From the NCBI GenBank assembly GCA_034359265.1, contig CP136890.1, positions 250,501-314,500 on the forward strand: DNA of 64,000 nucleotides. The letters run 5' to 3'. Position numbers and translations under genes: made by a program. Under the pieces are notes generated by a model. The model was given only the letters and a program-made list of their open reading frames with translations. It ran no database searches and had not been told where the DNA came from. This DNA is from Canna indica. Lineage: Eukaryota; Streptophyta; Magnoliopsida; Zingiberales; Cannaceae. Positions 29,288-41,834 of the stretch are shown here, piece by piece. How positions within the stretch are numbered: position 1 is the stretch's first letter; the number at the start of each line of letters is the position of its first letter.

Positions 29288-32200
29288 ATGTCGAACCGGA
29301 GGCGAACGTTGCTCAAGGTCATCGTCCTAGGCGACAGTGGGTATGCGTTTCCTCCTCTTTCCCTTCATCTTGATCCCTCTCGCTCGATCTCGTTTCGAAT
29401 AATCCTGTTTGCTAGGGTTTACTTTCTTTTCCCTTTTTAGTTGCGCTATCTGACTCGTCTTTTTCTTTTGATCTCTAGCGTGGGCAAGACGTCATTAATG
29501 AATCAGTATCCTTCCTAGCCTCTTCTACCTTGTCTGTAATTTTAGCTTGAGTTTCTAACTTAACGCGACGGATTTGAGGTTTTCGTTACCTTTGATCTAT
29601 ACGAATCTGGAGAAAGTGTTCCACTAGCTGGTTGGGGCTATTCATTGGTTTTCTTTTTTGTTGTAATCGAAAATGCCGAACTTAACACGTCTGTAATGAA
29701 TCAATAAGAATGAGTTGGAGGATAGTTATTCCCATTAACTTTCTTTGTCGTTCCAATTAGAGCTATGTGACTTCTTGATCTCAAGCTTTATAGTGTTGGA
29801 TTACGGTCATTCCACGAGTTCTTGCTGCTATTCTCAGTAGATAATATTCTATCTCTATGCAATGGTCTCCTAAACCTTATGATTAGATATGTACACAAGA
29901 AGTTCACGCAGCAGTATAAAGCCACCATTGGTGCTGATTTTGTCACCAAGGAAATTCTAGTTGATGACAGGCTTGTTACCTTACAGGTGAGCTCTCACCC
30001 AAATTATTCACAACAAACTTCTTGTTCTTTTTCCTCTCTTTAAATTTTTCAAACAATATTTCTCTTCCAAACTGGTGCAAACTTCAGGTATTTTCTTTTT
30101 TGTAGATATGGGATACTGCAGGACAAGAAAGATTTCAAAGTCTTGGTGTTGCATTTTACAGAGGAGCTGACTGCTGTGTCTTGGTCTATGATGTTAATGT
30201 TCGGAAATCATTTGACACTCTTGACAATTGGCATGATGAATTTCTCAACCAGGTTCGTGATGCCATGTCCTTGGATTTGTTCAACTCTTAAGTTCTTCTA
30301 GACCTTGTTAATGATGATGCTTTTGAACATTTTTCTGTAACTTCATGAAGACCATTACATAATCATGTTCATGCTGTATGTTGTTGGAACTCCAGTAATG
30401 TTTTTAGTTACTTCATCTGATGTTCAACAAATTTGTATTGGTAGTGGTAGGATAGATACTTGCTTATCACACTAAATTTTTCAATGAGATCAGCATTATT
30501 GATAGGGAACTAATTTCCTACACATGGATTTGCATGAGGAAATTTTGGAAAGATATCAAACATTTCTTGAACCATTGAGAAAGCATAAAAGCCCATTTTT
30601 TCTTAATGTTATGTTTGAGCAAAGGGAATTTTTAGACATAGATGTTGGTCCTGAGGTAGTTATTAAAAAATTTACTACTTTTATTTGTTTAATAAATTTA
30701 GTTGTTTGTGTCAAATGTTACAAGCTTATGCTCTTTTGTTAGACAGTAGAGCTCTTTAAAAAATTGTGTGTTCTATTTGTTTGATCAATGTTATTAGTTG
30801 CTTCTAACAGTTACATCCGGTATTTATGATACCCCACTGCAGTTATTTCACAAATAGTGAATTTTGAATTTTACTAGTTTTTAATCTTATTTGGATGCTC
30901 CAATAGAGCTCAATGGCAAATAAATCCATGAAGCCAACCCCACTTGGAGTTGGAGGGAAATTTAACTTGTTGATCTGTTTATCTAGTACTTTCTCTTTCA
31001 CATAGTATTTTATTGTTTTTATGCTTCTTAATATTTTACACATTATCCATTGGCAAACAACCTCTGTGCTTCAATGGGTTAATGCATTACAAACTATAAA
31101 GTACATTAAGAAGTGTCACTTGCAAAACAAAATATGATTGATGCAAGGGAATCATTTAATATTTAAACATAAGCATCTGGCACAATGGTGCATCAAATAA
31201 ATGAGCAAAATCCCATTCTTTGTATGAATTTGTCGTCTTTACCCTTGCTTAGTTTTCACTCGTTTTATTTTTATTGACTTACTGATTTGGAAATTAGGCA
31301 CTCAGGCACTCCTAATTTATCACTATATTTACAAGATCACTTAAATTTTTTGCCATATGGAAATTAAGAGAATATGATAATCTTCTGCCTGAAGAGTGAA
31401 GAGTGCAGACTGGTCCAACATTTTTGATTGGTGCAGAAACCTTATTGAACAATGAGAAGATGCTTCATTTTACACCCTATATTTCCAATTTGTAATTGTT
31501 GAAAAACTTATCTACAATTCGAACTTAACACTGCATACTGTGCTTGTCTGCTTTGTTCTAAATTCAAATTGTCAGCATAGCCTAAAACAATTTGGATATG
31601 TTTCCTTCTCCATATTAGACAAGAATGATCTTGTTGAGTCAATTTTCTAGTTTGTATTCTTGATTTCACTTCAAATTTGCTTTTACTCATTTCTTATCAT
31701 ATGAATCTGCAGGCTAGCCCATCAGATCCCTCAACATTTCCTTTCATTTTACTTGGAAACAAGGTTGATGTGGATGGTGGAAATAGTAGAGTGGTATGCC
31801 GGTGGCTATCAAATTCTTCATGGAGCTTTTGATTTTGCCCTTTTCAACTATTTTATGTTTTTTTCCAATACCAGGTTTCTGAGAAGAAAGCAAAAGAGTG
31901 GTGTGCTTCTCGAGGCAATATGCCTTACTTTGAAACCTCAGCAAAAGAGGATTTCAATGTCGACGCTGCTTTTCTCTGCGTTGCTCAGCTTGCTCTACAA
32001 CATGATCGTGATCAAGACATGTAAGTATTTCGGGTTTCTTGTCTGCATTGCCCATCGCTCTATTATTCTCATCACTACAGTTTGTTTGTTTCGTTTGATG
32101 TTGTCTTGTTTGGCTTTACAATAGTTGGTTTTATTTTTCAAGCCTTTATAAGGGTAAAAGGAGAAATAAATGCATAGATTTTGTCATTTTCTAACAACTT

Positions 32201-33689
32201 AAGATTTTGGTAGAGTTGGTTGTCCAATCAAATTTAACATAGTATAGGAGGTTCTATGTTGAGATATTCTCGGTGTTAATAATTAACAAAAAATATATGG
32301 AATTGAGCTAAGTGAGTCCACATGTTTATGTAGGCTTGTTTGTTCCAATCTACCCACCCATATGTGAGGGGGAGTACTTAAGAACATCAAAATATACAGT
32401 GCAGCTTTCCTAATAGATTGTGCTTCTAGGAAATCTATTAGGTAGTGTTATTTTGATAAGAATTACAACTCTCGAGAGTTAACAACTCCCGAGAATTATA
32501 AATCTATTGTTTGAATGACAATATGAAATTTGAATTCCTTATGATTAATTTTTAATATCACGATATTGAAAAAGTTATTTGTTTCTCTCAATATTTATAT
32601 AAGAATAAAATTTTAAATTTTTTATGGAATACAACTTAACTAATTTAATCATTTATATTAAAATAAAAGTACTTATTTGAAAATAGTTTGTATAACTTGA
32701 AAGATACAAATAATAAAATTATATAATTTCACTCAAATTATTCTGAATGTTAAACAATTAAAAATGACAAATCATTATTGGTTGCATGTTGCTACGTAGT
32801 TTGAAGTAACATTCAATTATTGACATATAAGAAAGGATCTTTATATATCTTCTTAAACTTAATAAAAATATATTTATTCATGAATGATTTAAGATGTTAA
32901 AAATATTTACTAAAATTAGAAAAGAAAAAGAAAAAAGGAAAGAAAACCTCTTCCTTACATTGCAAAATTTAATTTGATGCAACTTTCTAGTAAACTAAAT
33001 TTATAGTATGTATATATAGTTTATCAATTAAAAATTATCATACAGGTGTTTATATTTTTTTATTAATAAAAAAATGAGACTTTCTTAGGTGGGAGTTATA
33101 TTTCCATGATTGATGGGAAACTGAGATAATGAGAAATCTAAATTTTTACTATTTTAAGTGCACCAAACAACATAAAATTAACAAATTCTCGTGATTTAAC
33201 AATTCTCACCCTTAGTTCCTGTGAATCAAATAGACCCTTATGCAATTTAAATTTAACAATAAGTTCACTCCATATGTAGCAAATATGTTTTTGGCATTTC
33301 CCAAGAAGTTTACAAGGGAATTCAATTCATGGAAAATGCAACTTGGAACTCATTCTTTGTATGAACCAAACCACCTTAGTTCAGAGTATGTACCATAATA
33401 TAGTTAGCCTGAGATTGTTCACACACTGTCATTTTATTTTATTTTTCCAAAGGTTATCATCTTCATTCTCTTCTAGCTTGATCATGTCTGCTTCTAAATT
33501 TTTTTATTTCCAGAATTTTGTGTAGTTAGAAAATCCACAACCAAGAAGAGGATATGTTGTTTCCATGAGATGAAAATAAATGCTCCTATTCTAATTGCTT
33601 GTTCATCTTTTATTGTTTTCTGCAGATATTTCCAGACCATTCCAGAGCCCACTTCACAAGCAGAGCAAAGAGGTGGATGTGCTTGTTAG
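29288..33689 (+). CDS. RABG3: Rab7-type small GTPase, RABG3 (7 exons, 205 aa)
   Basis: GTP switch on late endosome/prevacuole and vacuole membranes, controlling fusion with the vacuole. Exons: 29288-29340, 29479-29505, 29887-29986, 30106-30252, 31713-31793, 31875-32020, 33626-33689; 618 nt with every phase joining, including a 27-nt exon 2 that ends the P-loop. G1 is GDSGVGKTS at residues 15-23, the switch I region ATIGADF, G3 [10 protein letters not shown]4 GNKVDVD, G5 [28 protein letters not shown] is the Rab7 signature. The tail ends GGCAC, a CxC site for double geranylgeranylation. Length matches the family. Introns 4 and 6 are about 1.5 and 1.6 kb; intron 6 holds a SMART-like copy and a probable MITE. 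Confidence 0.96.
32150..32400 (+). mobile_element. Degenerate SMART-like element in Rab7 intron 6
   Basis: An LTR-like part ends ATCAAATTTAACA at 32239, a decayed primer site follows, and GTGAGGGGGAGT lies at about 32364 before ACTTAAGAACAT, which resembles a broken start of LTR2. It has the same order of parts as 22508-22804. Confidence 0.68.
32440..33240. mobile_element. Possible MITE-like insertion, Rab7 intron 6
   Basis: The left end (GTTATTTTGATAAGAATTAC...) and the reverse complement of the right end (GGTCTATTTGATTCACAGG...) are similar but imperfect, and both carry CTCGAGAG- or CTCGTGA-like internal motifs. The inside is very AT-rich. Boundaries and class are uncertain. Confidence 0.35.
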
Positions 33690-36180
33690 GGTGAGCTGTT
33701 GCAGATTCACCTTGGTTCACTGCCCTGTCCTGTCAGGTTATTGGGTTTTTTTTGCATATCTTGTTCATGATTTTGGCCATTTTTATTGGCTGCTACCCAT
33801 GCTAGTTCCTATATCTGTGCATGTTTCATTAGCTTTTGATGTTTAGGCTAGTTGTGTTAGTGAACAAAACTTGTGGAAAAGGAAGACGAGGGCTAGTAAT
33901 AACACATTTGGAAGTTTAAGTCATGCTTGAAGCAGCTTATCATAGGGATTTTCTGGCCCTATAGAGAGTGGCAGCTGCTAAATTGTTTCTTTGCACCAAT
34001 TTGATGCCGTGGGTTTTTATTCTTTATTTCAGCATTGTCAGCAAATTATAAAGGATATCTTTTTTGTTCATAATGGCATTCTCTATCCAGCCAAGATTGC
34101 TTGTATTCACCCTTATAGTCATAGGAATATGATAAACAAATAAGAGATGAGTTGGATATAATTTTTTAATCTTGTTTACATCGGATAAAAGTGGGATTGC
34201 CCACAAAAGTAAGATTGTTTCGTGCACTAGGTCACCATTTATTTACATCATATGAAACATTAGTTACTCGACAAATAAGAAATTAAATCCATCTCTTATT
34301 TTGTTTTTTAAATTCCATGAAATAAATATGCCTTTATTTACATCAGCTTGATATGTCTCTACTGTGAGTACAATGCCTGTATTTTGTTGGTTTCCATTCT
34401 AGAAAGAGCATAATTACAAATCACCAGACATTTGGATGTCTAGTTAAATCATCTTTCCCATTTGCCAGAAAAACATACATTTCTTCTTTGGTGATTCTTT
34501 AATTTTGTCCATTGGGTAAAATCAAATATGAAACATAATATTCATGCAGAGTCTAGCTTTATTTGAGATGGCAACCGATGGTCGAGAGGAATAGGGAAAC
34601 AAAGAGGAGAATGTAGTGTAGTATGATGTTATGTATACGTCGCCGCCGATGTCCCTGCTTGCCTATAAGTATACACTCCTCCGGTGGCTGTAGCGGGGGA
34701 AATGACTGAGCATTCAGCTGTGAAGCATAACACATTGCTTCATCAATTTACGTATTATGTTCCATGGTGCGTGCCTTCTTAGAGCCAACCATGCAAGATG
34801 GAGATGGAGATGGACATGTTTTATAAGTATCCTAGTCTGGATATATCCCAAATCCACAAAGGCAGGGTCCTCTCGATCTCTAGATGATGATGAACGTTCG
34901 AAAAGGAAGCTTTGTGCATCTTCCTGGTGGTTTCGAAACGGTGAAGTAGATGCAGACTCTCCACTTGGTCTGGCATACGTGGCATGTGCTTGATGCCTTC
35001 TCTTTTGGAGTTTTGGATGTAGTAATACCTGCCAGCCAATCCGTCTATTTAAATGTCTAGTTAATCTAGACTCTCAACTCAGCTCAAACTATTGAAAATG
35101 AAGTGCATATGGATACATACAAACAGTAGTCATTAGTCAACGGCCTCCCATCCTGCATATGCATACAAGTTCCAGGAATTAACTTAAACAAGATAAGGCG
35201 GCGCGCGTGTAAAATGCGGTATATTAACTACATACGTGGAAACTTCTCCACGGTGGATTTACGCACGCCTGCATGGCGATCCATCCATGAAAACCGATTG
35301 TCTTTCGATCCGTTCCGCTGATACATACGAGTCCGGTCCAGGAGTTAACATTTCATATTTGTGTTTGTTTTAACGCAAATCAAACCGGTTTGCGTATTTA
35401 ATTAAAATAAATCCTATTTATTATTTTTAAAAAAAATAATTAAATATTCACAATATCCAAAACAGGTCACCCCACGCAACTATGGGCAACACTAGCTTTT
35501 TGATATTTTTTTATAATTTCATTAGTATCTTTGGAGCCTTTTTTACTTTTATTTCTTTTTACCGAGACATCTCCTTCCGAAGTGTATATTATGAATCTGA
35601 AAATTTTAAATATCCTATTAAGTACAGGAGAATTTTATCTACCTTCATTTTTAATTTGGAAAATTGAAACGGACAGAGAAATAGCCAAGTCCCAAATGCA
35701 GTCAATTCGACCTGCATACATCTATGCGTAGATGCACGATGCTGCTCCATTAATACAACCCAGTGACCCACGTGCACGATGGAGACATGCATCACTTCGC
35801 TCATAAACATTTCAAGGTTAATACGTAATATTTCATAAATCAATTTTTTAAAGCACGACTGCACGAGCTTCATTTTTCTTAAACCTATTTAATTTCGTGC
35901 TAACCAAATACCATGATATATGTACATGCTATTTTTAATAAATAAATCCAGATAAGTAGCTGTAAAGATAAATTCAAAGGACTGCCCCACACATATTCTA
36001 GGATTAATAAATGAACATTCCAATATATAGCAGTGGATGGATATTTAAGCTCAGCCGGCCGCCTAGGTCATGTGGTTCTCACGCGCCCAAATGTTTGATG
36101 CTGTGCGATACGTGCTGTTCTCGTGTTGTAAGAAACCCGACGTGCACTATTTTTAATTAATTAGCTCTCTTTTTGCACTT
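33690..36180. other. Spacer between Rab7 and the WRKY gene, left part
   Basis: The start is probably the Rab7 3' UTR. 34550-35000 is less AT-rich but no coding frame is recognisable. The rest is AT-rich with short frames lacking motifs. Confidence 0.5.
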
Positions 36181-36182
36181 CC

Positions 36183-37505
36183 GGTAGCGTTTGGTTGTCC
36201 GCAAATATAAATGCTACGAAAAGTATTTGCATGCAAAAGTAAATACCCGCGAATAAAATTTGGTGCCAACTATTTGGTTGTCCGCAAGCAGAGTTGCAAT
36301 TTCTGTTTGCAAATATTTGGTTTGCCGCAAATGAAAATTACAATTATACTTGCAACTTGCATCTTCGTATCTAGGTTTAGTAATTTTATCCCGATATGAT
36401 ATATGAGTGGCAAATTTCAGCCCGGCCCGATAGACTGACCCAACCCAGCATGAAAAAAATCGGGTTTGGGTCGTTTATCGAACCGGCCCGATCCCTTATT
36501 GTGTCGGGTCGGACCAAGTGTTATCGAGCTGGTCCGGCCTGATAGCCCGATAAACACTTCGAATCGGGTATTAGCGGGTTTAAAATTCGCTAATTATCAA
36601 GTTTAAATCTGATTTTAAATTTTTTTTAGTGGTATCGGGCTAAATGGGTCGGGTCGTGCCGACCCATTATTTTTCATGTCGGGTTGTGCTGGTGTTTTCC
36701 GGGCCGGGTCGGGTTGGGCACGAATTTTCCAGGGCGGGCCGAAAACTTAGGCATGACACGATTTGCTAGACCTAGTCTGATAGCCCGACACGATAAAATC
36801 ATGATCGGGGCACATATTATCGTGTCAGGCAAAGGAATGTAGGTCCGAGTCGGCCTTATAGCCTAAGATCGGCCCGAGCCCGAAGCGGCGACCTCGTGCC
36901 AGGCTGGGCTGCCCCTCTGGGAATACAGGTCGTGCCAAACATGTCCTGATCACTACAACGGGCTTGACCGGGCTCGGGACTGGCCGGGCCAACTCAGGCA
37001 CGACCCATTGGAGGCACAAATATGTTAGTCAAATAGATATAAAAGGGTAAATATGTCATTTTACCCTCTCCCCCGACAATAATTGATCGATTACAACAGA
37101 ATCAATTCGACCTATAATAATATTATTTTATACTCTAAATCACCATTTAATTTAGTAAAACATGTTTTATATTATTTAATTTTTTGCCAAAATAAATTAA
37201 TAATTTTTAATTATTGTATAATAATGAAAATATATTTAAAAAATCTATCAAACGATATCAGATCTAAAATCTGACACTACCACCGCGTTTAGCAAACAAA
37301 AACCTACAACTTTGATATTTATCTCGTCTTCATTCGACGATTCTAAATCGTCAAAATTAATTATTTTTAATATTTAAATTATTGCATTGCAGTTGGCCAT
37401 AATCCTGTATTGCCAATTTTTGGGTTATAATTCTATTTGCAGCTTCTAAATGATATTAAGAATACAAGTTGCAGTTAATAAATACTGCAAACGCCCTCTT
37501 CGTTT
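36183..37505. mobile_element. Probable nested pair: MITE-like element holding a CGGGTCGG-rich element
   Basis: Outer ends: GCGTTTGGTTGTCCGCAAA at 36188 and GCAAACGCC near 37490, sharing GCGTTTG in inverted orientation. The inner part, about 36405-37015, is much richer in GC and made of degenerate CGGGTCGGG and GCCCGATA motifs on both strands, a pattern seen in non-autonomous plant DNA elements. No target duplication was clear. Confidence 0.45.
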
Positions 37506-37522
37506 CTAATTTTTTACCGTTC

Positions 37523-37548
37523 GGTCAAGTTAGACTGTTCGTTTGACC
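37523..37548. promoter_or_regulatory. Inverted pair of W-box cores upstream of the WRKY gene
   Basis: GGTCAA (37523-37528) and TTGACC (37543-37548) are W-box cores in opposite orientation about 480-500 bp before the WRKY start codon. WRKY factors bind TTGAC[C/T], so self- or cross-regulation is possible. A CGTCA element (37939-37943) and a TATA-like TATATATAAG near 37958 lie closer to the gene. Confidence 0.45.
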
Positions 37549-38024
37549 ATGCGGAGACAGTTGTCAGGCACTTAGATGACGAACACAGGGCACAGCTACA
37601 TGGTTGCTTGCACCGGATCCCTAGTCACTATACTCAAAGGGAAAGGGATAGGATCCAAACTAAGTCTGCGACAACCAACTCAGCTTCATAGCGAGCTGCT
37701 GCAGCACGTCCACGGTAGGAGGTGAGAAGTGCAACAGCAAGCCAGCAACTTGGAAGCTTCCAATTTAAGCCAAGGCAGCTCAGTGGGAAGCTACGTCCAG
37801 TGCCGAACGAAGCTCCCCGGGAAACTAGTAATTAATTATATATTACATCGATCTTCATTTTATAACTAATTAATTAATTATATAATTCGTGGGCATATAT
37901 ACGTTAGCTTTCTCTTAAATATATACACGATCGGTCGACGTCACTGTAAATAGAGGTATATATAAGAAGGGTGCATGTTTTGGTGTGATGGCGGCGCGCA
38001 GTAGGATCAGTTCCAATATTTCGT

Positions 38025-39342
38025 ATGGCCTCTCAGAGCGGCGGTCATGAGAGCAGCACTACTACTTGTTCCTCAGTCCTCCTCGACACCGCTGCTGCAG
38101 GTATATCAGTAATCGATGTCTCCGACTACCTCATGTTCGACCATCAGGCTTCTTCTTCTTCCGCGCTCGTCGACTCGTCTTCTGATCAGGCCATGGCAGA
38201 TGCTGTTCCCCTCAGTCATCATGATCAGAATATTAGTAACCTCAACCAGGTGTCCGTCACCGAAGCCAGAGCAAGGTATATATATACGTCTTTTTAATTT
38301 TCTTTGAATTTCAATTGGCATTAACTAATTAACTTGCACCTGCGCGTACTTGCTATATATAGTACTACTGAATGATCTCTCGATCGATCTGCTATTTAAT
38401 TCTATATATTCATGATGGAGACCAATTAATTAATGCTTTGCAAGTACAATTGAATAAATAGGAGTACTGATGGTAACATGCAAGGAGCAATAAGGAGGGA
38501 AGACAACTCGAGGATCGCATTCAGAATGAAATCAGAAGTGGAGGTCCTTGACGATGGATTTAAGTGGAGGAAGTATGGCAAGAAATCAGTGAAGAACAGC
38601 CCCAATCCCAGGTACACTATCTTATCCCGATTAAATTAATTATATCTAACTATAAATTGGAGAAGAATGCGATGAACACATCCATGTTTACCAATCCTTT
38701 CCCGATCAATATATATATATACACACTTTGACACTACACTGAAAGTACTGCAAACTAACTGGGCTCCCATTTCTGCAACAAATTTTCTCTCATTAATTAA
38801 TTAAGATGAACGTAGCTGGGATATACAAAGTACAAAGTACAAACTGTATGTGTTTTCATCATATATATGCATATAGATGTAGTAAATGATGTATATAGGA
38901 TTTTAAAAGTACGTACGTACTTTCGGTATATATAACAGATCGAGCTAATCTATCATTATATATAATTAAGACGAAGGTAACTAGCATTAATTATGGGATA
39001 TTAATTATTAATCCAGACCAATTGGACTAGTAGGTACGTAGTATATAGATAGCTAGCTAGCTAGATATATATTATGTATAACAAAAATAAAAACAATATT
39101 AATTAATATGCAGGAACTACTACCGGTGCTCTACAGAGGGGTGCTCAGTGAAGAAGATCGTGGAAAGAGACAGAGAAGATCCCAGCTATGTGATCACGAC
39201 GTACGATGGGATTCACAACCATATGAGCCCCGGTGCTGTTTACTACACCTCCAAAGACACCGTTTCCGGTTGCTTCTATGTCGCTGGCTGCCAAATGCCG
39301 CCGCCGCCGCCGCCGCCGCCACCTCCTCCTCCATTCAGTTAA
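38025..39342 (+). CDS. WRKY51: WRKY transcription factor, group IIc, WRKYGKK variant (3 exons, 209 aa)
   Basis: Nuclear DNA-binding regulator. Exons 38025-38275, 38462-38611, 39114-39342 (630 nt, phases join). The N-terminus is Ser/Asp-rich. The WRKY domain reads [16 protein letters not shown] at residues 114-129, so the common WRKYGQK is WRKYGKK. A C2H2 zinc finger follows: C139-x4-C144-x23-H168-x-H170. The second intron interrupts the domain after NPR, as in group II genes. [12 protein letters not shown] and the GKK variant match Arabidopsis WRKY50/51, which act in salicylate-jasmonate cross-talk; the orthology is inferred. The tail has 12 prolines in a row, in part on a (CCG)n repeat at 39297-39320. 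It lies 22 kb downstream of ICS on the same strand. Confidence 0.95.
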
Positions 39343-39959
39343 TGTATATTGAACAGTCAGTCGATCACTTCATAAGACAACTTCCACTCAGGTTCCTAGC
39401 TAGCTAGCTAGCTTAATTAGCTACTCATCAGTCGTATGGAATTGATCGATCCATTAAGTGCTGATGACTACTACAAGCATGCATGAATTAATGGGTAAAT
39501 TATTTAATGATGGAATATTAATTTCTGCATATCCAGCAAAAAGGGTAATATATATTCTATATGATGGTGACTTGGAAGCCAGGAGGAAGGTGATAGAGAA
39601 TTTGACTTCCTGGTTAATTTTGTTTATAATTAGCAACGAAATTAGGATTTTGATAGGTGACGTCATACCTATTAACGAGATGAACAAATAAATTACTTAA
39701 TGTTTGCGACTTTGCGTCACCGGTTAAATATAAAATCAATTATTATATCCTGACCCAATTAATTGAACGGTATACTATGACAGATGTCATCTAAATATAT
39801 ATAGTTGGATCTTGACTTCTACTCGGCTTTCTAGAAATACTCCACCAAACTTCATCTATGACTTTCTTAGTCATCCGTTTACTTCCTCCACCCTGTTTAT
39901 GACGATGACAACTTACAACGACAATGTGCTCTTTTAAGTTCTTTCATTTCCCTTTTATT
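39343..39959. other. 3' flank of the WRKY gene
   Basis: A GCTAGCTAGCTAGC run lies near 39398, and short open frames on both strands at 39454-39691 are shadows of each other without known motifs. Confidence 0.45.
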
Positions 39960-40714
39960 TAGGGATGAGAAAAGAAAATTCAGTTAATCGAAAATCCGAT
40001 TCAAAACCAAATCTAAATTTTTGATTAATCAATCCGATGATTTTGGTTTCGATTTTTATCTTTTAAATTTTCAATTTTTTATTTCAGTTTCATGCTTTTT
40101 CACGATTAACTTGTTGATATATATATATATATATATAATTTTAATTTTTACACCTCCAAATTTTTTTATTATATTTTTCTCTTTAAAACTTATAATACAA
40201 TAATACATTAAAATATATTTAAATTATATTTCATTCTTCAAATTTTGGCCAACCATATATATATATATATTGTTTAAATATGAATGACTATTATAATATA
40301 CAACTTTTTAAATTATTATAATACATATTTTTACTCAACAAATATTTGAATTATCTTCTTGTTTTAATCATATATTTATTGTTGTGTATTTAATTAATAC
40401 ATTATTGGTAATTTTATATTGAACGTATCTAATTCTTGTAATTATTTAATTATGAGGATGTTAATTATCCTTTTTTATGAGTATTATGTTTTGTTTATAT
40501 TTTTATTTTGGCGTACTTTCAACAATTAAAATGTACTTTACAATTTGTATAATTTTATTATTTTTATATGTTAAACTATTTTATTGATTAACCAAACCGC
40601 AAAAATCGAAACTCAAGTAACGATTAATCGAAGTTAATAAATTGATTTGTGATTAATAATTTGAAAAACTGATGTTAATGAACCCATTAATCAATCCATG
40701 CTAGCTCACCCCTA
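39960..40714. mobile_element. Non-autonomous hAT-like element (755 bp)
   Basis: It starts TAGGGATGAGA and ends with the complement of TAGGGGTGAGC, a 9/11 terminal inverted repeat of the Ac/hAT type. Flanks CTTTTATT (39952-39959) and CTTCTATA (40715-40722) agree at 6 of 8 bases. The inside is AT-rich with no transposase. Subterminal AATCGATTA- and CGATTAATC-like motifs occur near both ends. Confidence 0.65.
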
Positions 40715-40860
40715 CTTCTATATATTCAAATAACTACCTTTTTTCTTCTCTCTTAAAACAAATTAACAGATCGATCTGCTTCCTTTTTCCTACTTCCCAA
40801 GAAAAAAATAAGCTGATACTTCTTTGATATTTATTATATGATTTTTGGGTATTGAAGAAA

Positions 40861-40890
40861 TAATAATAATAATAATAATAATAATAAACA
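40861..40890. repeat. (TAA)10 microsatellite
   Basis: Thirty bases of uninterrupted TAA units in AT-rich spacer. Confidence 0.95.
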
Positions 40891-41280
40891 TATTAACATA
40901 AATTAACGATATCAAATCCTGTTTAATTGGGTTGGGTTAAAAATAGTCATCAATGCTAAGGGCAGATGTTAGTGTGTCTATATATATATTTAGTGCAAAC
41001 AACTTTAGCTTTTGGGGAAAATAAAAGGACTGAAAAGTTGAGAGATCAACGTGTTTGGTGGGGCAAAAATAGGATGAAGTGTTTTGCACTTTTGCCATTG
41101 CACCTCGTATCATATTCCTCCGAATCTTTAGATTTTATTGTTTCTTTATCGAACCCTTTTTCTGAGGGATCTTTGTGGAACACTTTGATGATCACCATCT
41201 ATCCATATATGATGTCAAATTAAATCATTTTGTTTCTTTTAAGGGAAAAAGAAAAGGTGTTATACATGGTGTATTCCCAA

Positions 41281-41374
41281 AAGACCTTGAAAAAAAAAAT
41301 GAAGAGAGGTGAGGTCAAAAAGACCACACAAAATTCATTTCATAAGCATTGAAATGATACAAGACCTTGAAAAA
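41281..41374 (-). mobile_element. Short LINE-like insertion with about 14-bp target duplication
   Basis: AAGACCTTGAAAAA occurs at 41281-41294 and 41361-41374. The 66 bases between match the 3' end at 5811-5865 in the same orientation (shared GGTGAG.TCAA, CCACA, CATTTCA, ATTGAAA). So this is a second 5'-truncated member of the same family. Confidence 0.7.
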
Positions 41375-41834
41375 TACGACCCTGCAAATTAATAAAATTG
41401 ATGAGGCCACATCAGAAAAAAAAAACAAGAAAAAGCGACTGTCTGTAGCAAGTTAGCAGGAACATTCAAGTATTTAAGCTGATTGCGCCATGAGTTAAAC
41501 AGCCATATACATTATATCTTAGTACTATGGTTAATAATGATCGGACTGAGGCCACTGCAATAGATTAAATTAACTTACTAATTAAGGAGACCGAAACAAT
41601 CAACAAACTGGGCCCAGTTCAGGATATTTTGTAACAATGAAAAAAAAGGTTAATAATGATCTCTCTTGCAATAGCTTTGTTCTTCGTAATTTTCCGACAC
41701 AACTGACTACCTCTTGCTAAATAGATAACAACAATATCCACTCAATCAATTTTCGTGCCTCCTTTATCTTTCTTAACTTCTCCATTTGTATCCAAAAAAT
41801 AATTTATCTCCACTGTCTTAATCTACCAACTGAA

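Noticed and set aside
30524..30742. 72-codon frame with [13 protein letters not shown] in Rab7 intron 4
   Set aside because: The flanking Rab7 exons join in phase without it and it resembles no known domain.
33595..33846. Open frame over the last Rab7 exon
   Set aside because: It runs through the intron-exon boundary in a different frame; the true frame ends GGCAC at 33689.
36825..37019. 64-codon minus-strand Pro/Arg/Gly-rich frame
   Set aside because: It is a by-product of the CGGGTCGGG-like repeats of the GC-rich element.
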